Source: UKL13-2 sp038321965
Lineage (GTDB): Bacteria; Pseudomonadota; Gammaproteobacteria; Burkholderiales; Usitatibacteraceae
DNA: 64,000 nt
Reading direction: 5' to 3'
Assembly (NCBI GenBank): GCA_038321965.1
Contig: JBBQFL010000021.1
Span: forward strand, 8,739-72,738
Positions 17,113-26,483 of the stretch are shown one piece after another. Within the stretch, counting starts at the first letter, position 1. Each line of letters starts with the position of its first letter. Below the pieces are notes generated by a model. That model did no database searches. It saw only the letters and a program-made list of their open reading frames with translations, and was not told the DNA's origin. Both the position numbers and the translations under genes were made by a program.

Positions 17113-18837
17113 ATGGTTGCCGTTGCAGCAAATACGTTTAGCCCGCTTGGCCGTGCGCTGGTGCAACAGGGCAAGCTCGTGCAGGGCGACGCGAACGCCA
17201 TTCAGGCGGAGGCAAAAAAAGCGGGCGTAACGTTCATCGAGCAATTGTCTGCCTCCAAGAAGTTGTCGTCCAAAGAGATCGCACTCTTTGCCGCGCACAC
17301 GTTCGGTGTGCCGTTGCTGGATTTGTCGGCGATCGACGCGGACCAGTTGCCTGTGACCCTTCTCGACACCAAGTTGGTTGCGACTAAACGCGTACTGCCG
17401 CTGCAGAAGCGCGGTAATCGCCTGTTTGTCGGCATGTCGGATCCCACCAATGATCAGTTACTTTCCGAGCTTAAATTTGCCACCGGTTCAACGCTTGAGC
17501 CGGTCGTTGTGGAGGAAGACAAACTCGCCGTGCTTCTGAAGCGTTTCGGCGAAAGCTCCGCCAAGGCGCTCGATCAGCTGATGGGCGACGATACCGCGCT
17601 CGAGAATATCGATCTTGGCGGGGGTGATGAGGCGCAAGCGGATCCGTTGGCGGGTGCGCCGGAGGAAATTGACGATGCGCCGGTCGTCAAATATGTGCAG
17701 AAAGTACTGTTGGATGCCATCAACGGTGGTGCATCCGATATTCATTTCGAGCCCTACGAGAAATATTATCGGATCCGCTATCGGACGGACGGCATCCTGG
17801 CGGACGTTGCGCAGCCACCGTTGGCCATCAAAGAAAAAATTGCATCGCGCATCAAGATTATTTCGAAAATGGATATCTCCGAAAAGCGCGTTCCGCAGGA
17901 CGGCCGGATGAAGTTAAGGTTGTCGGCGACCCGTGCGATCGACTTTCGCGTTTCTTCATTGCCAACGCTGTTCGGCGAAAAAATCTGTATGCGTATTCTC
18001 GATCCCTCCAGCGCAACGTTGGGGATTGAGGCATTGGGCTACGAGCCGGAACAAAGGGCGGCGTTGATGCACGCCATCGGGCGACCATATGGCATGGTGC
18101 TGGTGACCGGGCCGACGGGTTCGGGTAAAACGGTGTCGTTGTACACCTGCCTGAATATTTTGAATAAGCCGGGCATCAATATTTCCACCGCAGAAGACCC
18201 TTGCGAGATCAACCTCGCAGGCATCAATCAAGTCAACGTGAACGACAAAGCCGGACTTACCTTTGCGGCTGCACTGAAGGCGTTCCTACGGCAGGACCCG
18301 GACATCATTATGGTAGGCGAGATTCGCGACATGGACACGGGTGAGATTGCGATCAAGGCAGCGCAAACCGGTCACATGGTGCTATCTACGCTGCATACCA
18401 ATGACGCGCCATCGACCTTGACGCGGCTGATGAACATGGGGATTGCGCCGTTCAATATCGCGACATCGGTAATTTTGATTACTGCGCAACGCCTTTGCAG
18501 GCGCCTTTGTTCGTGCAAACGGCCCATCGATATTCCCAGAGAAGCCTTGTTGCGTGCTGGTTACGCGGAGACGGACCTTGACGGGTCATGGCAGCCTTAT
18601 GGACACGTCGGCTGCGACATATGCAAGAATACGGGATACAAAGGTCGCGTAGGCATTTACGAAGTGATGCCGATTTCCGATGAAATGCAACGCATCATCA
18701 TGAAAAACGGTACGGCAATCGACATCGCCGATCAGGCCCGGATTGAAGGCGTTTCCGATTTACGACAGTCCGGATTGCGCAAAGTAAGGGCAGGCCTGAC
18801 CTCGCTCGAAGAAGTCGAAGCATGTACCAATGAGTGA
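17113..18837 (+). CDS. pilB: Type IV pilus assembly ATPase
   Basis: The cytoplasmic hexameric extension motor of type IV pili. The 574-residue protein has an N-terminal MshEN-like domain, Walker A GPTGSGKT at about 333-340, the Asp box/Walker B with MVGEIRDMDT, a His box (LSTLHTNDAPST) and a zinc tetracysteine site (CRRLCSCK and CDICKNTGYKGR). It starts the pilB-pilC-pilD set. Unlike GspE, the strong pilC/pilD context and no gsp genes indicate a pilus function. Confidence 0.95.
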   Translation: MVAVAANTFSPLGRALVQQGKLVQGDANAIQAEAKKAGVTFIEQLSASKKLSSKEIALFAAHTFGVPLLDLSAIDADQLPVTLLDTKLVATKRVLPLQKRGNRLFVGMSDPTNDQLLSELKFATGSTLEPVVVEEDKLAVLLKRFGESSAKALDQLMGDDTALENIDLGGGDEAQADPLAGAPEEIDDAPVVKYVQKVLLDAINGGASDIHFEPYEKYYRIRYRTDGILADVAQPPLAIKEKIASRIKIISKMDISEKRVPQDGRMKLRLSATRAIDFRVSSLPTLFGEKICMRILDPSSATLGIEALGYEPEQRAALMHAIGRPYGMVLVTGPTGSGKTVSLYTCLNILNKPGINISTAEDPCEINLAGINQVNVNDKAGLTFAAALKAFLRQDPDIIMVGEIRDMDTGEIAIKAAQTGHMVLSTLHTNDAPSTLTRLMNMGIAPFNIATSVILITAQRLCRRLCSCKRPIDIPREALLRAGYAETDLDGSWQPYGHVGCDICKNTGYKGRVGIYEVMPISDEMQRIIMKNGTAIDIADQARIEGVSDLRQSGLRKVRAGLTSLEEVEACTNE

Positions 18838-18917
18838 TGCAGGAAATTCAACTGTTGTCTGCAATTTCCAAATCGTTGTGGCTATCACCGCAATGAGTGC
18901 TTAATCAAGGAGTGGCC

Positions 18918-20150
18918 ATGGCTACCACCGCTGCGCGACCAAAGGATAACAAGGAAGTCAAGGTCTTTACCTTTACCTGGGAAGGCAAGGACAAGACAGG
19001 AAAAATCGTCAAAGGCGAAATCCGCGCGTCGGGGGAGAATATCGTCACCGCAACTTTGCGCCGGCAGGGAATCACCAAAGCGAAGGTCAAGAAACAGTCC
19101 AGACGTGGCGGCAAGAAAGTTTCAGAACAAGATATCACCATGTTTTCGCGGCAGCTTGCAACAATGATGAAAGCGGGCGTGCCATTGCTGCAGTCGTTTG
19201 ACATTGTCGCGAAAGGCCATAGCAATCCTTCTGTCACGCGCCTGCTCCTGGACATCAAGACGGAGGTTGAAACGGGGAGCAGTCTGGCACAGGCGTTTCG
19301 GAAGTATCCCTTGTACTTCGATAGTTTGTTTTGCAACCTCGTCGCCGCCGGTGAGCAGGCTGGTATTCTCGACACACTTCTGGATCGCCTCGCGACCTAT
19401 AAAGAAAAAATTCTCGCAATCAAAAGCAAAATCAAAAAAGCGTTAGCCTATCCAATTGCTATTCTGGTCGTTGCGTTCGTTGTGACGGCAGTCATCATGA
19501 TTTTTGTAATCCCCCAGTTCGAAGCGATGTTCAAGAACTTTGGCGCGGATTTGCCCGCGCCTACAATGATCGTCATGAACATGTCGAAGTTTTTTGTCTC
19601 CTATTGGTATTTGATTTTTGGTGGTATCGGCGGCGGCACATGGTTATTTTTCAATACCTGGCAACGCTCCGAGAAGATGCAATTCTTTATGGATCGGCTC
19701 GTCTTGAAGGTGCCGGTATTCGGCGACCTGGTAAGAAAAGCAACTGTTGCACGGTGGACGCGCACGCTTTCAACGATGTTTGCTGCCGGCGTTCCGCTTG
19801 TGGAAGCGCTCGATTCAGTGGCTGGCGCTTCTGGTAACCGGGTTTACTACAATGCGACTAAGAAAATCCAGCAGGAGGTCAGCACCGGTTCCAGCTTGAC
19901 GGTGTCGATGCAAAACAGCGGTGTGTTTCCGAATATGGTGTTGCAAATGTGCGCGATCGGCGAGGAGTCTGGCGCACTGGATGGCATGCTTTCAAAGTGC
20001 GCAGATTTTTTTGAAGCAGAAGTCGATGATGCAGTCGATGCCTTGGCCAGTCTGATGGAGCCGATGATTATGGCCGTGCTGGGTGTTCTTATCGGCGGAC
20101 TTGTTGTTGCAATGTATCTGCCAATCTTCAAAATGGGCCAGGCGGTTTAG
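18918..20150 (+). CDS. pilC: Type IV pilus inner-membrane platform protein
   Basis: A 410-residue platform protein with two GspF-type helical cytoplasmic domains (first containing MFSRQLATMMKAGVPLLQSF, second RTLSTMFAAGVPLVEAL) and three transmembrane helices near 170-200, 220-245 and the C-terminus (MAVLGVLIGGLVVAMYLPIF). The ATG at 18918 follows an AAGGAG with good spacing; an upstream GTG at 18897 is rejected. It interacts with PilB and the pilin subunits. Confidence 0.95.
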   Translation: MATTAARPKDNKEVKVFTFTWEGKDKTGKIVKGEIRASGENIVTATLRRQGITKAKVKKQSRRGGKKVSEQDITMFSRQLATMMKAGVPLLQSFDIVAKGHSNPSVTRLLLDIKTEVETGSSLAQAFRKYPLYFDSLFCNLVAAGEQAGILDTLLDRLATYKEKILAIKSKIKKALAYPIAILVVAFVVTAVIMIFVIPQFEAMFKNFGADLPAPTMIVMNMSKFFVSYWYLIFGGIGGGTWLFFNTWQRSEKMQFFMDRLVLKVPVFGDLVRKATVARWTRTLSTMFAAGVPLVEALDSVAGASGNRVYYNATKKIQQEVSTGSSLTVSMQNSGVFPNMVLQMCAIGEESGALDGMLSKCADFFEAEVDDAVDALASLMEPMIMAVLGVLIGGLVVAMYLPIFKMGQAV

Positions 20151-20192
20151 CGAGCGCTCCGATCCGCCCCCTCGAATCTGCAAAAGGATTAA

Positions 20193-21083
20193 ATGGGTTT
20201 GTTCGACACCTTCCGCGCGGTGCCGTGGTTTTTTATTGGGTTCGCGGTTACGTTGGGTTTGCTGGTGGGCAGCTTCTTGAATGTCGTCATCCACCGCCTG
20301 CCGATCATGCTCGAACGCGACTGGAAGGCGCAGTGTCTCGAGTACCTTGGCGACAAGATTGTTGTCAAGCAGTCGGAACCAGGCAATGACGGTCGCAAAT
20401 ACAACCTCGTCGTTCCACGATCCGCCTGTCCGGGTTGCGGCAACCCGATCACTGCGCTGCAGAATATTCCGATATTGAGTTATGCGCTACTTGGTGGCAA
20501 CTGTGCAGCCTGCAAAACGCCCATCAGCATCCGCTACCCCTTGGTCGAAGCGTTGACTGGCCTATTGACGGGTTTCCTCGCATGGCACTATGGCGTGACG
20601 TGGACAATGGTGTTCGCCGTTGCCTACCTGTGGGCGCTTATTGCGCTGACGTTCATCGACGCGGATACGACTTTGCTTCCCGACGACATCACCCTGCCGC
20701 TCCTGTGGCTGGGCTTGCTGGTAAATACCGGTGGTGTTTTCACCAGTATTGGCTCGGCGACAGTAGGCGCCGTGGCTGGCTATCTGATTTTGTGGTCGGT
20801 ATATTGGGCATTCAAACTAATCACCGGCAAAGAAGGTATGGGCTACGGTGATTTCAAGCTGCTCGCGGCCATTGGCGCATGGTTGGGCTGGCAGTTGTTG
20901 CCGCTGGTCATTCTTTTGTCCGCAGCTGTGGGCACTGTCGTCGGCATTGTGGGAATCGTTGCGAAGGGCCGCGACAAAGGTGCTAAGTTGCCATTCGGGC
21001 CATATTTAGCCGCTGCGGGCTTCATAGCGATGGTTTGGGGCCAACAGTTGAACGCATGGTATCTGGGCCGCATGCCCGGTTGA
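20193..21083 (+). CDS. pilD: Prepilin peptidase / N-methyltransferase
   Basis: A 296-residue polytopic aspartic peptidase that cleaves and N-methylates type IV prepilins. The N-terminal cytoplasmic loop has the paired cysteines (CPGCGNPI and CAACKTPISIRYP). The two catalytic Asp residues lie in TFIDADTTLLPDD and GMGYGDFKLLAA. Eight hydrophobic segments are visible. It lies 42 bp after pilC and is followed almost at once by coaE. Confidence 0.96.
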   Translation: MGLFDTFRAVPWFFIGFAVTLGLLVGSFLNVVIHRLPIMLERDWKAQCLEYLGDKIVVKQSEPGNDGRKYNLVVPRSACPGCGNPITALQNIPILSYALLGGNCAACKTPISIRYPLVEALTGLLTGFLAWHYGVTWTMVFAVAYLWALIALTFIDADTTLLPDDITLPLLWLGLLVNTGGVFTSIGSATVGAVAGYLILWSVYWAFKLITGKEGMGYGDFKLLAAIGAWLGWQLLPLVILLSAAVGTVVGIVGIVAKGRDKGAKLPFGPYLAAAGFIAMVWGQQLNAWYLGRMPG

Positions 21084-21084
21084 G

Positions 21085-21714
21085 GTGATGCATGCCGAGC
21101 CATATATCGTTGGTCTCACCGGGGGAATCGGCAGCGGAAAATCCACGGTCGCCAATCTGTTTTCGGCTTTCGGCGCAGTAGTAGTCGACACCGACGCAAT
21201 CGCACATGCTTTGACAGCGCGTCAAGGGCGCGCAATAGATTTGATTCGCGAAGTGATCGGAGAGGACCTGATCGCTCCCGACGGTTCGCTTGATCGCCGC
21301 GAGACGCGTCGGCGCGTGTTCGCGGACAAAATTGCAAAACGGCAATTGGAATCCATATTGCACCCGCTGATACGTGAGGAAGTCGAAGCCACGCTCGGAA
21401 CACAAGCGGTGAAGTTGGCGCCGTACACTTTGCTGGTCGTGCCATTACTCTTTGAAACGCATGCGTATCGAACTCGCGCCCGGCGGACGCTATTGGTTGA
21501 CTGCACGGTGAGCACGCAATTGGAACGCGTGCAACGGCGTTCGGGTCTGCGGGTAGATGAAGCTATGCGAATTGTCGATGCGCAACTGCCGCGGGCGGTC
21601 AAGCTGCAATTGGCTGACGACGTCATCTGGAATGGTGACGGCCTGGAGTCATTGGGTGTGCAGATTGAACGCATTCACAAGTGTTACCTTCAACAGGGCG
21701 CGTTGGCGAGATGA
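21085..21714 (+). CDS. coaE: Dephospho-CoA kinase
   Basis: Catalyses the last step of coenzyme A synthesis, phosphorylating the 3'-OH of dephospho-CoA. The P-loop is GLTGGIGSGKSTVANLF, followed by VVDTDAIAHAL and the lid region RRVFADK. Length (about 209) is normal. The start is either GTG 21085 or ATG 21088, directly behind the pilD stop with GAGG overlapping it. The pilD-coaE-zapD-yacG order is conserved in beta- and gammaproteobacteria. Confidence 0.95.
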   Translation: MMHAEPYIVGLTGGIGSGKSTVANLFSAFGAVVVDTDAIAHALTARQGRAIDLIREVIGEDLIAPDGSLDRRETRRRVFADKIAKRQLESILHPLIREEVEATLGTQAVKLAPYTLLVVPLLFETHAYRTRARRTLLVDCTVSTQLERVQRRSGLRVDEAMRIVDAQLPRAVKLQLADDVIWNGDGLESLGVQIERIHKCYLQQGALAR

Positions 21715-21790
21715 GTAGCGTGCTCAACGCTGAAATTTGTAAACTTGGGTCGAATCCGTCACAATTCGGGCCACCGCCACCGGTCAGCCT

Positions 21791-22546
21791 GTGATCACCT
21801 ACGAATACCCGCTAAACGAACGTATCCGTACGCTATTGCGTCTGGAGGATTTGTTCGACCGCCTGGATTTTTTTATTGCCCAGGACGCGCCGCTCGATCA
21901 TCAAGCAGCGTTGACCAGCGTCTTCGAAATACTTGAAGTGGCGTCCCGTGGTGATCTGAAATCTGACCTTCTTCAGGAGCTTGATCGGCAACGTCTGTTT
22001 CTTGAGGCGTTACGCGGCAATCCGGCGATTTCTGAAGAACGGCTCAATAGCGTCGTAGCGGAAATCGAATCCACGTTTGCAGATCTGTTGGCATCCGCCG
22101 GGAAGACCGGATTCCACCTTAGGGAAAATGAGTGGCTAATGGCGATCAAACAGCGGGCAGCGATTCCAGGTGGAATCTGCGAGTTTGACTTGCCGTCGTA
22201 CCACCACTGGTTACACAAGGACCATAGTTCGCGCCGGTCCGATCTTGAATCATGGCGGTTTCCGCTAAATCCGGTTGCCGCGGCATTACGCATCGTATTG
22301 CGGGTGCTGCGTGAGAGTGGCAAATCTTCCTCGCTAATTGCCTACCGAGGCGTGTTTCAGCAGACGCCTATGGAGAGGGCGGCACACATGTTGCGTCTCA
22401 CACTTCGGCGAGATGTGCCCTGCGTGCCCGAGATTAGCGCCAACAAATATGCGCTAAACATCCGGTTTATTTTGCCCGGTAGCGTTCAACGAACCAAGGT
22501 TCATGAATCCGACATCGAATTTGAGCTAACGTATTGTAATTTATGA
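21791..22546 (+). CDS. zapD: Cell division protein ZapD
   Basis: A 251-residue FtsZ-associated protein that bundles protofilaments at the division ring. It opens with the family signature ITYEYPLNERIRTLLRLE (GTG start) and is mainly helical followed by a beta domain ending in VHESDIEFELTYC. The stop overlaps the yacG ATG by four bases. Position between coaE and yacG confirms the assignment. Confidence 0.94.
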   Translation: MITYEYPLNERIRTLLRLEDLFDRLDFFIAQDAPLDHQAALTSVFEILEVASRGDLKSDLLQELDRQRLFLEALRGNPAISEERLNSVVAEIESTFADLLASAGKTGFHLRENEWLMAIKQRAAIPGGICEFDLPSYHHWLHKDHSSRRSDLESWRFPLNPVAAALRIVLRVLRESGKSSSLIAYRGVFQQTPMERAAHMLRLTLRRDVPCVPEISANKYALNIRFILPGSVQRTKVHESDIEFELTYCNL

Positions 22547-22776
22547 AGTTGAAATTTGTGCGTTGCCCGCAATGTGGCAAGTCGGTTGAGTATCATCCGG
22601 ATAATGTGTCGCGACCGTTTTGCAGTCCACGTTGCAAATTGCTGGATCTAGGTGCATGGGCGGAAGAGCGATACGCGATCGCTGCATCCTCTGGCGACGC
22701 TGATATAGCAGGATTGCCGGACGACACTGCTGTATTGGACCCAGCGCCGTCGTCGAAAGCAGGCCCCACTGAATGA
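22543..22776 (+). CDS. yacG: DNA gyrase inhibitor / zinc-binding YacG
   Basis: A 77-residue zinc-ribbon protein. The four zinc Cys are in VRCPQCGKSV and RPFCSPRCKLLDLG, followed by the family AWAEERYAI. E. coli YacG binds GyrB and inhibits gyrase. The C-terminal 25 residues are variable and acidic, as usual. Its ATG overlaps the zapD stop. Confidence 0.95.
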   Translation: MKLKFVRCPQCGKSVEYHPDNVSRPFCSPRCKLLDLGAWAEERYAIAASSGDADIAGLPDDTAVLDPAPSSKAGPTE

Positions 22777-22834
22777 TTGATGTAGTTCGGCAAATAGTAC
22801 GATTTTCAAATTCTGTCATTGCGAAATGGTTTTC

Positions 22835-22864
22835 TTGCCACAGCGAGTCGCGCTGCGATAAAAT
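22835..22864 (+). promoter_or_regulatory. Sigma70-type promoter of the cytochrome oxidase cluster
   Basis: TTGCCA (22835-22840) and TAAAAT (22859-22864) are separated by 18 bp, each one mismatch from consensus. It lies in the 130-bp gap after yacG, 43 bp upstream of the DUF2244 gene that precedes ctaC. Confidence 0.55.
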
Positions 22865-22906
22865 CGAAGGCTGGCGTATGGTCTGCTGTTTAATCCTGCT
22901 TCCCGG

Positions 22907-23383
22907 GTGTCTTATTTGAAACCATGGCCGATTAAAACCGTTGATAACGCATGTTTTTTTCTTGAGATGCGGCCCAACAGGTCTTTGTCGCCTACAAAAC
23001 GTTTTTACTGTTTTTTGATCATCGCCAGTACTACAACTTTGTTCGCTGGTTTTGCGACTGTTATCGGGGCCTGGATGGTTCTTCCGTTTGCCGGACTCGA
23101 AATTTGTTTTCTTTGGTTGGCATTCCGGGTTATCGGTAGACACGATAGTGATTACGAGCGGGTGCAAGTAGCAGGCCGGGAATTTTGGTGGATTCGCTGC
23201 GAATGCGGGCGAATCGAAACGCTTTCCGGAAACGCCGAGTGGGCTCATGTGTCGACGGTGGCGCGCAACGGCAGGCTGGAAATTGGTTTGCGTTACATGG
23301 GTAAGACAGTTTTAGTCGGAAAGATGATTTCAGACGAGCAACGCATATCGCTTTGTCGCAGTCTGGTGCGCGTGCTGAAATAG
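22907..23383 (+). CDS. DUF2244 membrane protein
   Basis: A 158-residue protein of the DUF2244 family with two adjacent transmembrane helices (about 32-52 and 56-76) separated by a short turn, and a soluble C-terminal domain with GREFWWIRCECG and a Lys/Arg-rich end. The family RNRSLSP-type opening appears here as RPNRSLSP at about residue 23, so an ATG at 22967 is an alternative to the GTG used. Members commonly sit ahead of coxB (ctaC), as here, 64 bp upstream. The function is unknown; a role in oxidase assembly is inferred only from position. Confidence 0.85.
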   Translation: MSYLKPWPIKTVDNACFFLEMRPNRSLSPTKRFYCFLIIASTTTLFAGFATVIGAWMVLPFAGLEICFLWLAFRVIGRHDSDYERVQVAGREFWWIRCECGRIETLSGNAEWAHVSTVARNGRLEIGLRYMGKTVLVGKMISDEQRISLCRSLVRVLK

Positions 23384-23447
23384 GAGTGGCATCGTGGGGA
23401 GGACCCGGGGCGCCGCAGTTTTTTGATATACCGGAAGAGTACTTAGC

Positions 23448-24644
23448 ATGCAAAAAATGACGAACTTCTTCAGGCGCTGCGCTTTGTTCGGGGCCAACGT
23501 CGGCAAGATAGTGTTCTTGTGCCTGATCAGCTTGCCGGTGATTGCAAGCTATGACGTCAATATTCCCCAGCCTGCCTCGCCGATTGCGGTTCAGATTTAT
23601 GACCTGCATATGTACATTCTTTGGGTCTGCGCGACGATTTTTGTGGTCGTTTTTGGATTCATGTTTTACTCCATTTTCAAATTTCGTCATTCCAAAGGTG
23701 CCAAGCCAGACGTGAATTTTCACGAGAGCACGCTGATTGAGATTATCTGGACCATCATTCCATTCATCATTTTGATCGCGATGGCCGTTCCGGCGACTAA
23801 GACCATTCTCGACATGAAGGACACGTCCAGCCCTGATATGACCATCAAAGTCACCGGGTTCCAATGGGGCTGGCGTTACGATTACAGCGCCGAGCACTTT
23901 GGTTTCTATTCCAATTTGACGACGCCCTGGAATCAGATTGGCCAGCCCGGCACCGGTCCAACAGAGAAACAGGGAAGCGACTACTTGCTGGAAGTAGACA
24001 ATCCGCTCGTGGTGCCCGTTGGCAAGCGCGTGCGCCTGCTTATTACGTCGAACGATGTAATTCACGGATGGTATGTCCCGCAACTTGGCATTAACCAATA
24101 CGGCATTCCGGGATTTATCAAGGATGTCTGGTTCAAGGCCGATAAGGTTGGCACGTTTAAAGGCCAATGCAGCCAGATTTGCGGCAAACTTCATGGCTAT
24201 ATGCCTATTACGGTGATCGTGAAGACGGATGCCGAATACGCTGACTGGGTCGAGAAGTCGAAGGCGATATGGAGTACGAAGTCTCCATCCGCAACACCGG
24301 TTGCAGCAGCTCCAGCCGAGGACGATAACAAGACGTTCACCATGGCGGAAGCCAAGGAAAAGGGTGAAAAGGTTTATAGCGCCAATTGCGCGGCCTGTCA
24401 TCAGGCAACCGGCAAGGGAATGCCCCCCGCATTCCCTTCGTTAGCCGGATCAAAAGTGGTTCTAGGCGCCAGTGACCAACAGATTGGGGTGCTTCTCAAT
24501 GGCAGACCCGGCACGGCGATGCAGTCGTTCGCGCGGCTGTCGAATAGTGAAGTCGCGGCAGTGATCACGTACACGAAAAATTCGTTTGGCAATAGCGTCG
24601 GCAAGGTCATCCAACCTGCCGATATCAAGGCGGCCAGAAAGTGA
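23448..24644 (+). CDS. ctaC: Cytochrome c oxidase subunit II with C-terminal cytochrome c domain
   Basis: A 398-residue fusion: signal peptide, two transmembrane helices (about 55-80 and 97-118), a periplasmic cupredoxin CuA domain and a C-terminal c-type heme domain with CAACHQ and a distal Met in GMPPAFPSL. CuA ligands are in GQCSQICGKLHGYMP with an upstream His in VIHGWYVP. The residue between the two CuA Cys that is Glu in most aa3 enzymes is Gln here. The fused heme identifies a caa3-type oxidase accepting electrons from membrane or soluble cytochrome c. It heads the ctaC-ctaD-ctaG-ctaE operon. Confidence 0.95.
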   Translation: MQKMTNFFRRCALFGANVGKIVFLCLISLPVIASYDVNIPQPASPIAVQIYDLHMYILWVCATIFVVVFGFMFYSIFKFRHSKGAKPDVNFHESTLIEIIWTIIPFIILIAMAVPATKTILDMKDTSSPDMTIKVTGFQWGWRYDYSAEHFGFYSNLTTPWNQIGQPGTGPTEKQGSDYLLEVDNPLVVPVGKRVRLLITSNDVIHGWYVPQLGINQYGIPGFIKDVWFKADKVGTFKGQCSQICGKLHGYMPITVIVKTDAEYADWVEKSKAIWSTKSPSATPVAAAPAEDDNKTFTMAEAKEKGEKVYSANCAACHQATGKGMPPAFPSLAGSKVVLGASDQQIGVLLNGRPGTAMQSFARLSNSEVAAVITYTKNSFGNSVGKVIQPADIKAARK

Positions 24645-24735
24645 CGAATGCCGTCATATTGGCTGTCCTTATCTCCGCCTGAATCATAGACTAGCAATAA
24701 ATTAGCAGCACGTATTGACGAAACAGGAGCTCCAA

Positions 24736-26337
24736 ATGGCAACAACTACAGCGCACGACCACGCTCACGATCATTCGCACGATCACTCACACGACCATGC
24801 GCCGGGCGGACTGTTGCGCTATCTGACAACGACCAACCACAAAGACATCGGAACAATGTATCTGTGCTTTGCATTCGCCATGTTTTTCATTGGCGGTGCC
24901 ATGGCTCTCGGCATTCGTGCTGAACTTTTCCAGCCTGGCCTTCAATATATGCAGCCGGAGTTCTTCAATTCATTGACGACAGTCCATGCGCTCGTCATGA
25001 TTTTTGGCGCCGTGATGCCGGCATTCGTGGGTTTCGCCAACTGGTTGATCCCGATGCAGATTGGTGCTGCCGATATGGCGTTCCCGAGGATGAATAACTG
25101 GAGCTTCTGGATAATGATTCCAGCGGCAATCCTGCTACTGTCAACTTTCTTTGTGCCGGGTGGCGCGGCGGCGTCTGGTTGGACGTTATATCCACCGCTG
25201 GTTATTCAAGGTGGCATTGGCGTGGATATGTCGATCCTGGCCCTGCATTTGCTGGGTGCCTCGTCGATCATGGGCTCCATTAATATCATCACAACGCTGC
25301 TGAATTTGCGTGCTCCAGGCATGACGCTGATGAAGATGCCGTTGTTTTGCTGGACATGGTTGATCACGGCGTACCTACTGATTGCAACGATGCCTGTGTT
25401 GGCGGGCGCAATCACAATGTTACTAACCGACCGTCATTTCGGCACGAGCTTTTTCAATGCTGCCGGTGGTGGTGATCCCACCATGTTCATGCACATTTTC
25501 TGGTTCTTCGGGCATCCAGAGGTTTATATCCTCATATTGCCGGCTTTCGGCATTGTTTCGTCCATCATTCCGGCATTTGCGAGGAAGCCGTTATTTGGCT
25601 ATGCCTCGATGGTTTATGCCACCGGCTCTATTGCCATCTTGTCGTTTATTGTTTGGGGCCACCACATGTTTACTGTCGGCATGCCGGCGGCGGGTCAGTT
25701 GTTCTTCATGTACGCAACGATGCTGATTGCTGTCCCAACTGGTGTGAAGATATTTAACTGGATCGCGACAATGTGGCGCGGTTCACTCACATTCGAGACG
25801 CCAATGCTATTTTGCATTGGCTTCTTGTGCATGTTTACGCTAGGTGGATTTTCCGGGCTGGTGCTATCCATCGTCGCCGTAGACATCACGTTGCACAACA
25901 CCTATTACGTCGTTGCGCATTTCCACTATGTGCTGTTTCCCGGTGCCATTTGGGGGCTGACGGCAGCAGTGTATTTTTATCTCCCAAAGTTTACTGGCAA
26001 GATGTACAACGAGACATTGGGAAAATGGCACTTTTGGATTTCCGCCATCGCTTTCAATGTGACCTTTTTCCCTCAGCACTTTTTGGGACTTGCGGGGATG
26101 CCGCGACGCATACCTGATTACGCACTGCAGTATGCCGAGTGGAATGCGATCTCGACCATAGGTGCTTTTGCACTCGGCTTCAGCCAATTGATCTTCCTTT
26201 ACAACGTTGTGACGACGATACGCTCAGGTGAGAAAGCCAAGGACAAACAATGGGATGGCGCCGATTCTCTCGAGTGGACACACCTCCCAAGCCCGGTGCC
26301 CTATCACACCTTTGAAACTCCACCAGTTCTGAAATAG
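24736..26337 (+). CDS. ctaD: Cytochrome c oxidase subunit I
   Basis: The catalytic heme a/a3-CuB subunit, about 533 residues with twelve helices. Visible marks include the low-spin heme His in LTTVHALVMIF, the CuB/D-channel motif WFFGHPEVYILILP, VWGHHMFTVGM with the CuB His pair, and the heme His pair in VVAHFHYVL. It therefore looks like an A1-type (Glu at PEV) heme-copper oxidase. The N-terminus is His/Asp-rich (HDHAHDHSHDHSHDH). ATG 24736 follows CAGGAG; a TTG at 24715 is rejected. Confidence 0.97.
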   Translation: MATTTAHDHAHDHSHDHSHDHAPGGLLRYLTTTNHKDIGTMYLCFAFAMFFIGGAMALGIRAELFQPGLQYMQPEFFNSLTTVHALVMIFGAVMPAFVGFANWLIPMQIGAADMAFPRMNNWSFWIMIPAAILLLSTFFVPGGAAASGWTLYPPLVIQGGIGVDMSILALHLLGASSIMGSINIITTLLNLRAPGMTLMKMPLFCWTWLITAYLLIATMPVLAGAITMLLTDRHFGTSFFNAAGGGDPTMFMHIFWFFGHPEVYILILPAFGIVSSIIPAFARKPLFGYASMVYATGSIAILSFIVWGHHMFTVGMPAAGQLFFMYATMLIAVPTGVKIFNWIATMWRGSLTFETPMLFCIGFLCMFTLGGFSGLVLSIVAVDITLHNTYYVVAHFHYVLFPGAIWGLTAAVYFYLPKFTGKMYNETLGKWHFWISAIAFNVTFFPQHFLGLAGMPRRIPDYALQYAEWNAISTIGAFALGFSQLIFLYNVVTTIRSGEKAKDKQWDGADSLEWTHLPSPVPYHTFETPPVLK

Positions 26338-26348
26338 TCAGGCGAGCG

Positions 26349-26483
26349 ATGCAAGATAAAGTCACCGGGGCCTTGCAAACAAATCAGGGGCGCCGAAAGA
26401 AAATCACCCTGGTTGTTTTGCTCGTGTGGGTCGCACTCGTATTTACATATTCAATTCTGAAGTTTTCACGGGTAATCAGTTGA
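26349..26483 (+). CDS. Small cytochrome oxidase assembly-type membrane protein (44 aa)
   Basis: A 44-codon ORF between ctaD and ctaG. It begins MQDKVTGALQTNQGRRKK and continues into a single hydrophobic helix (ITLVVLLVWVALVFTYSIL) and a short tail. A basic cluster before the helix predicts an N-in orientation. Betaproteobacterial cta clusters often have such a small protein at this place, annotated as a small oxidase assembly protein. Its TGA overlaps the TTG start of ctaG, so translation is coupled. Confidence 0.75.
   Translation: MQDKVTGALQTNQGRRKKITLVVLLVWVALVFTYSILKFSRVIS

Noticed and set aside
22801..22870. Possible second copy of the palindromic repeat (TGTCATTGCGAAATGG...)
   Set aside because: Only a short GTCATT resemblance; no matching inverted arm. 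The stretch is better explained as a promoter.
23130..24401. 423-residue minus-strand ORF over ctaC
   Set aside because: It is antisense to the oxidase subunit II gene with its CuA and heme motifs.
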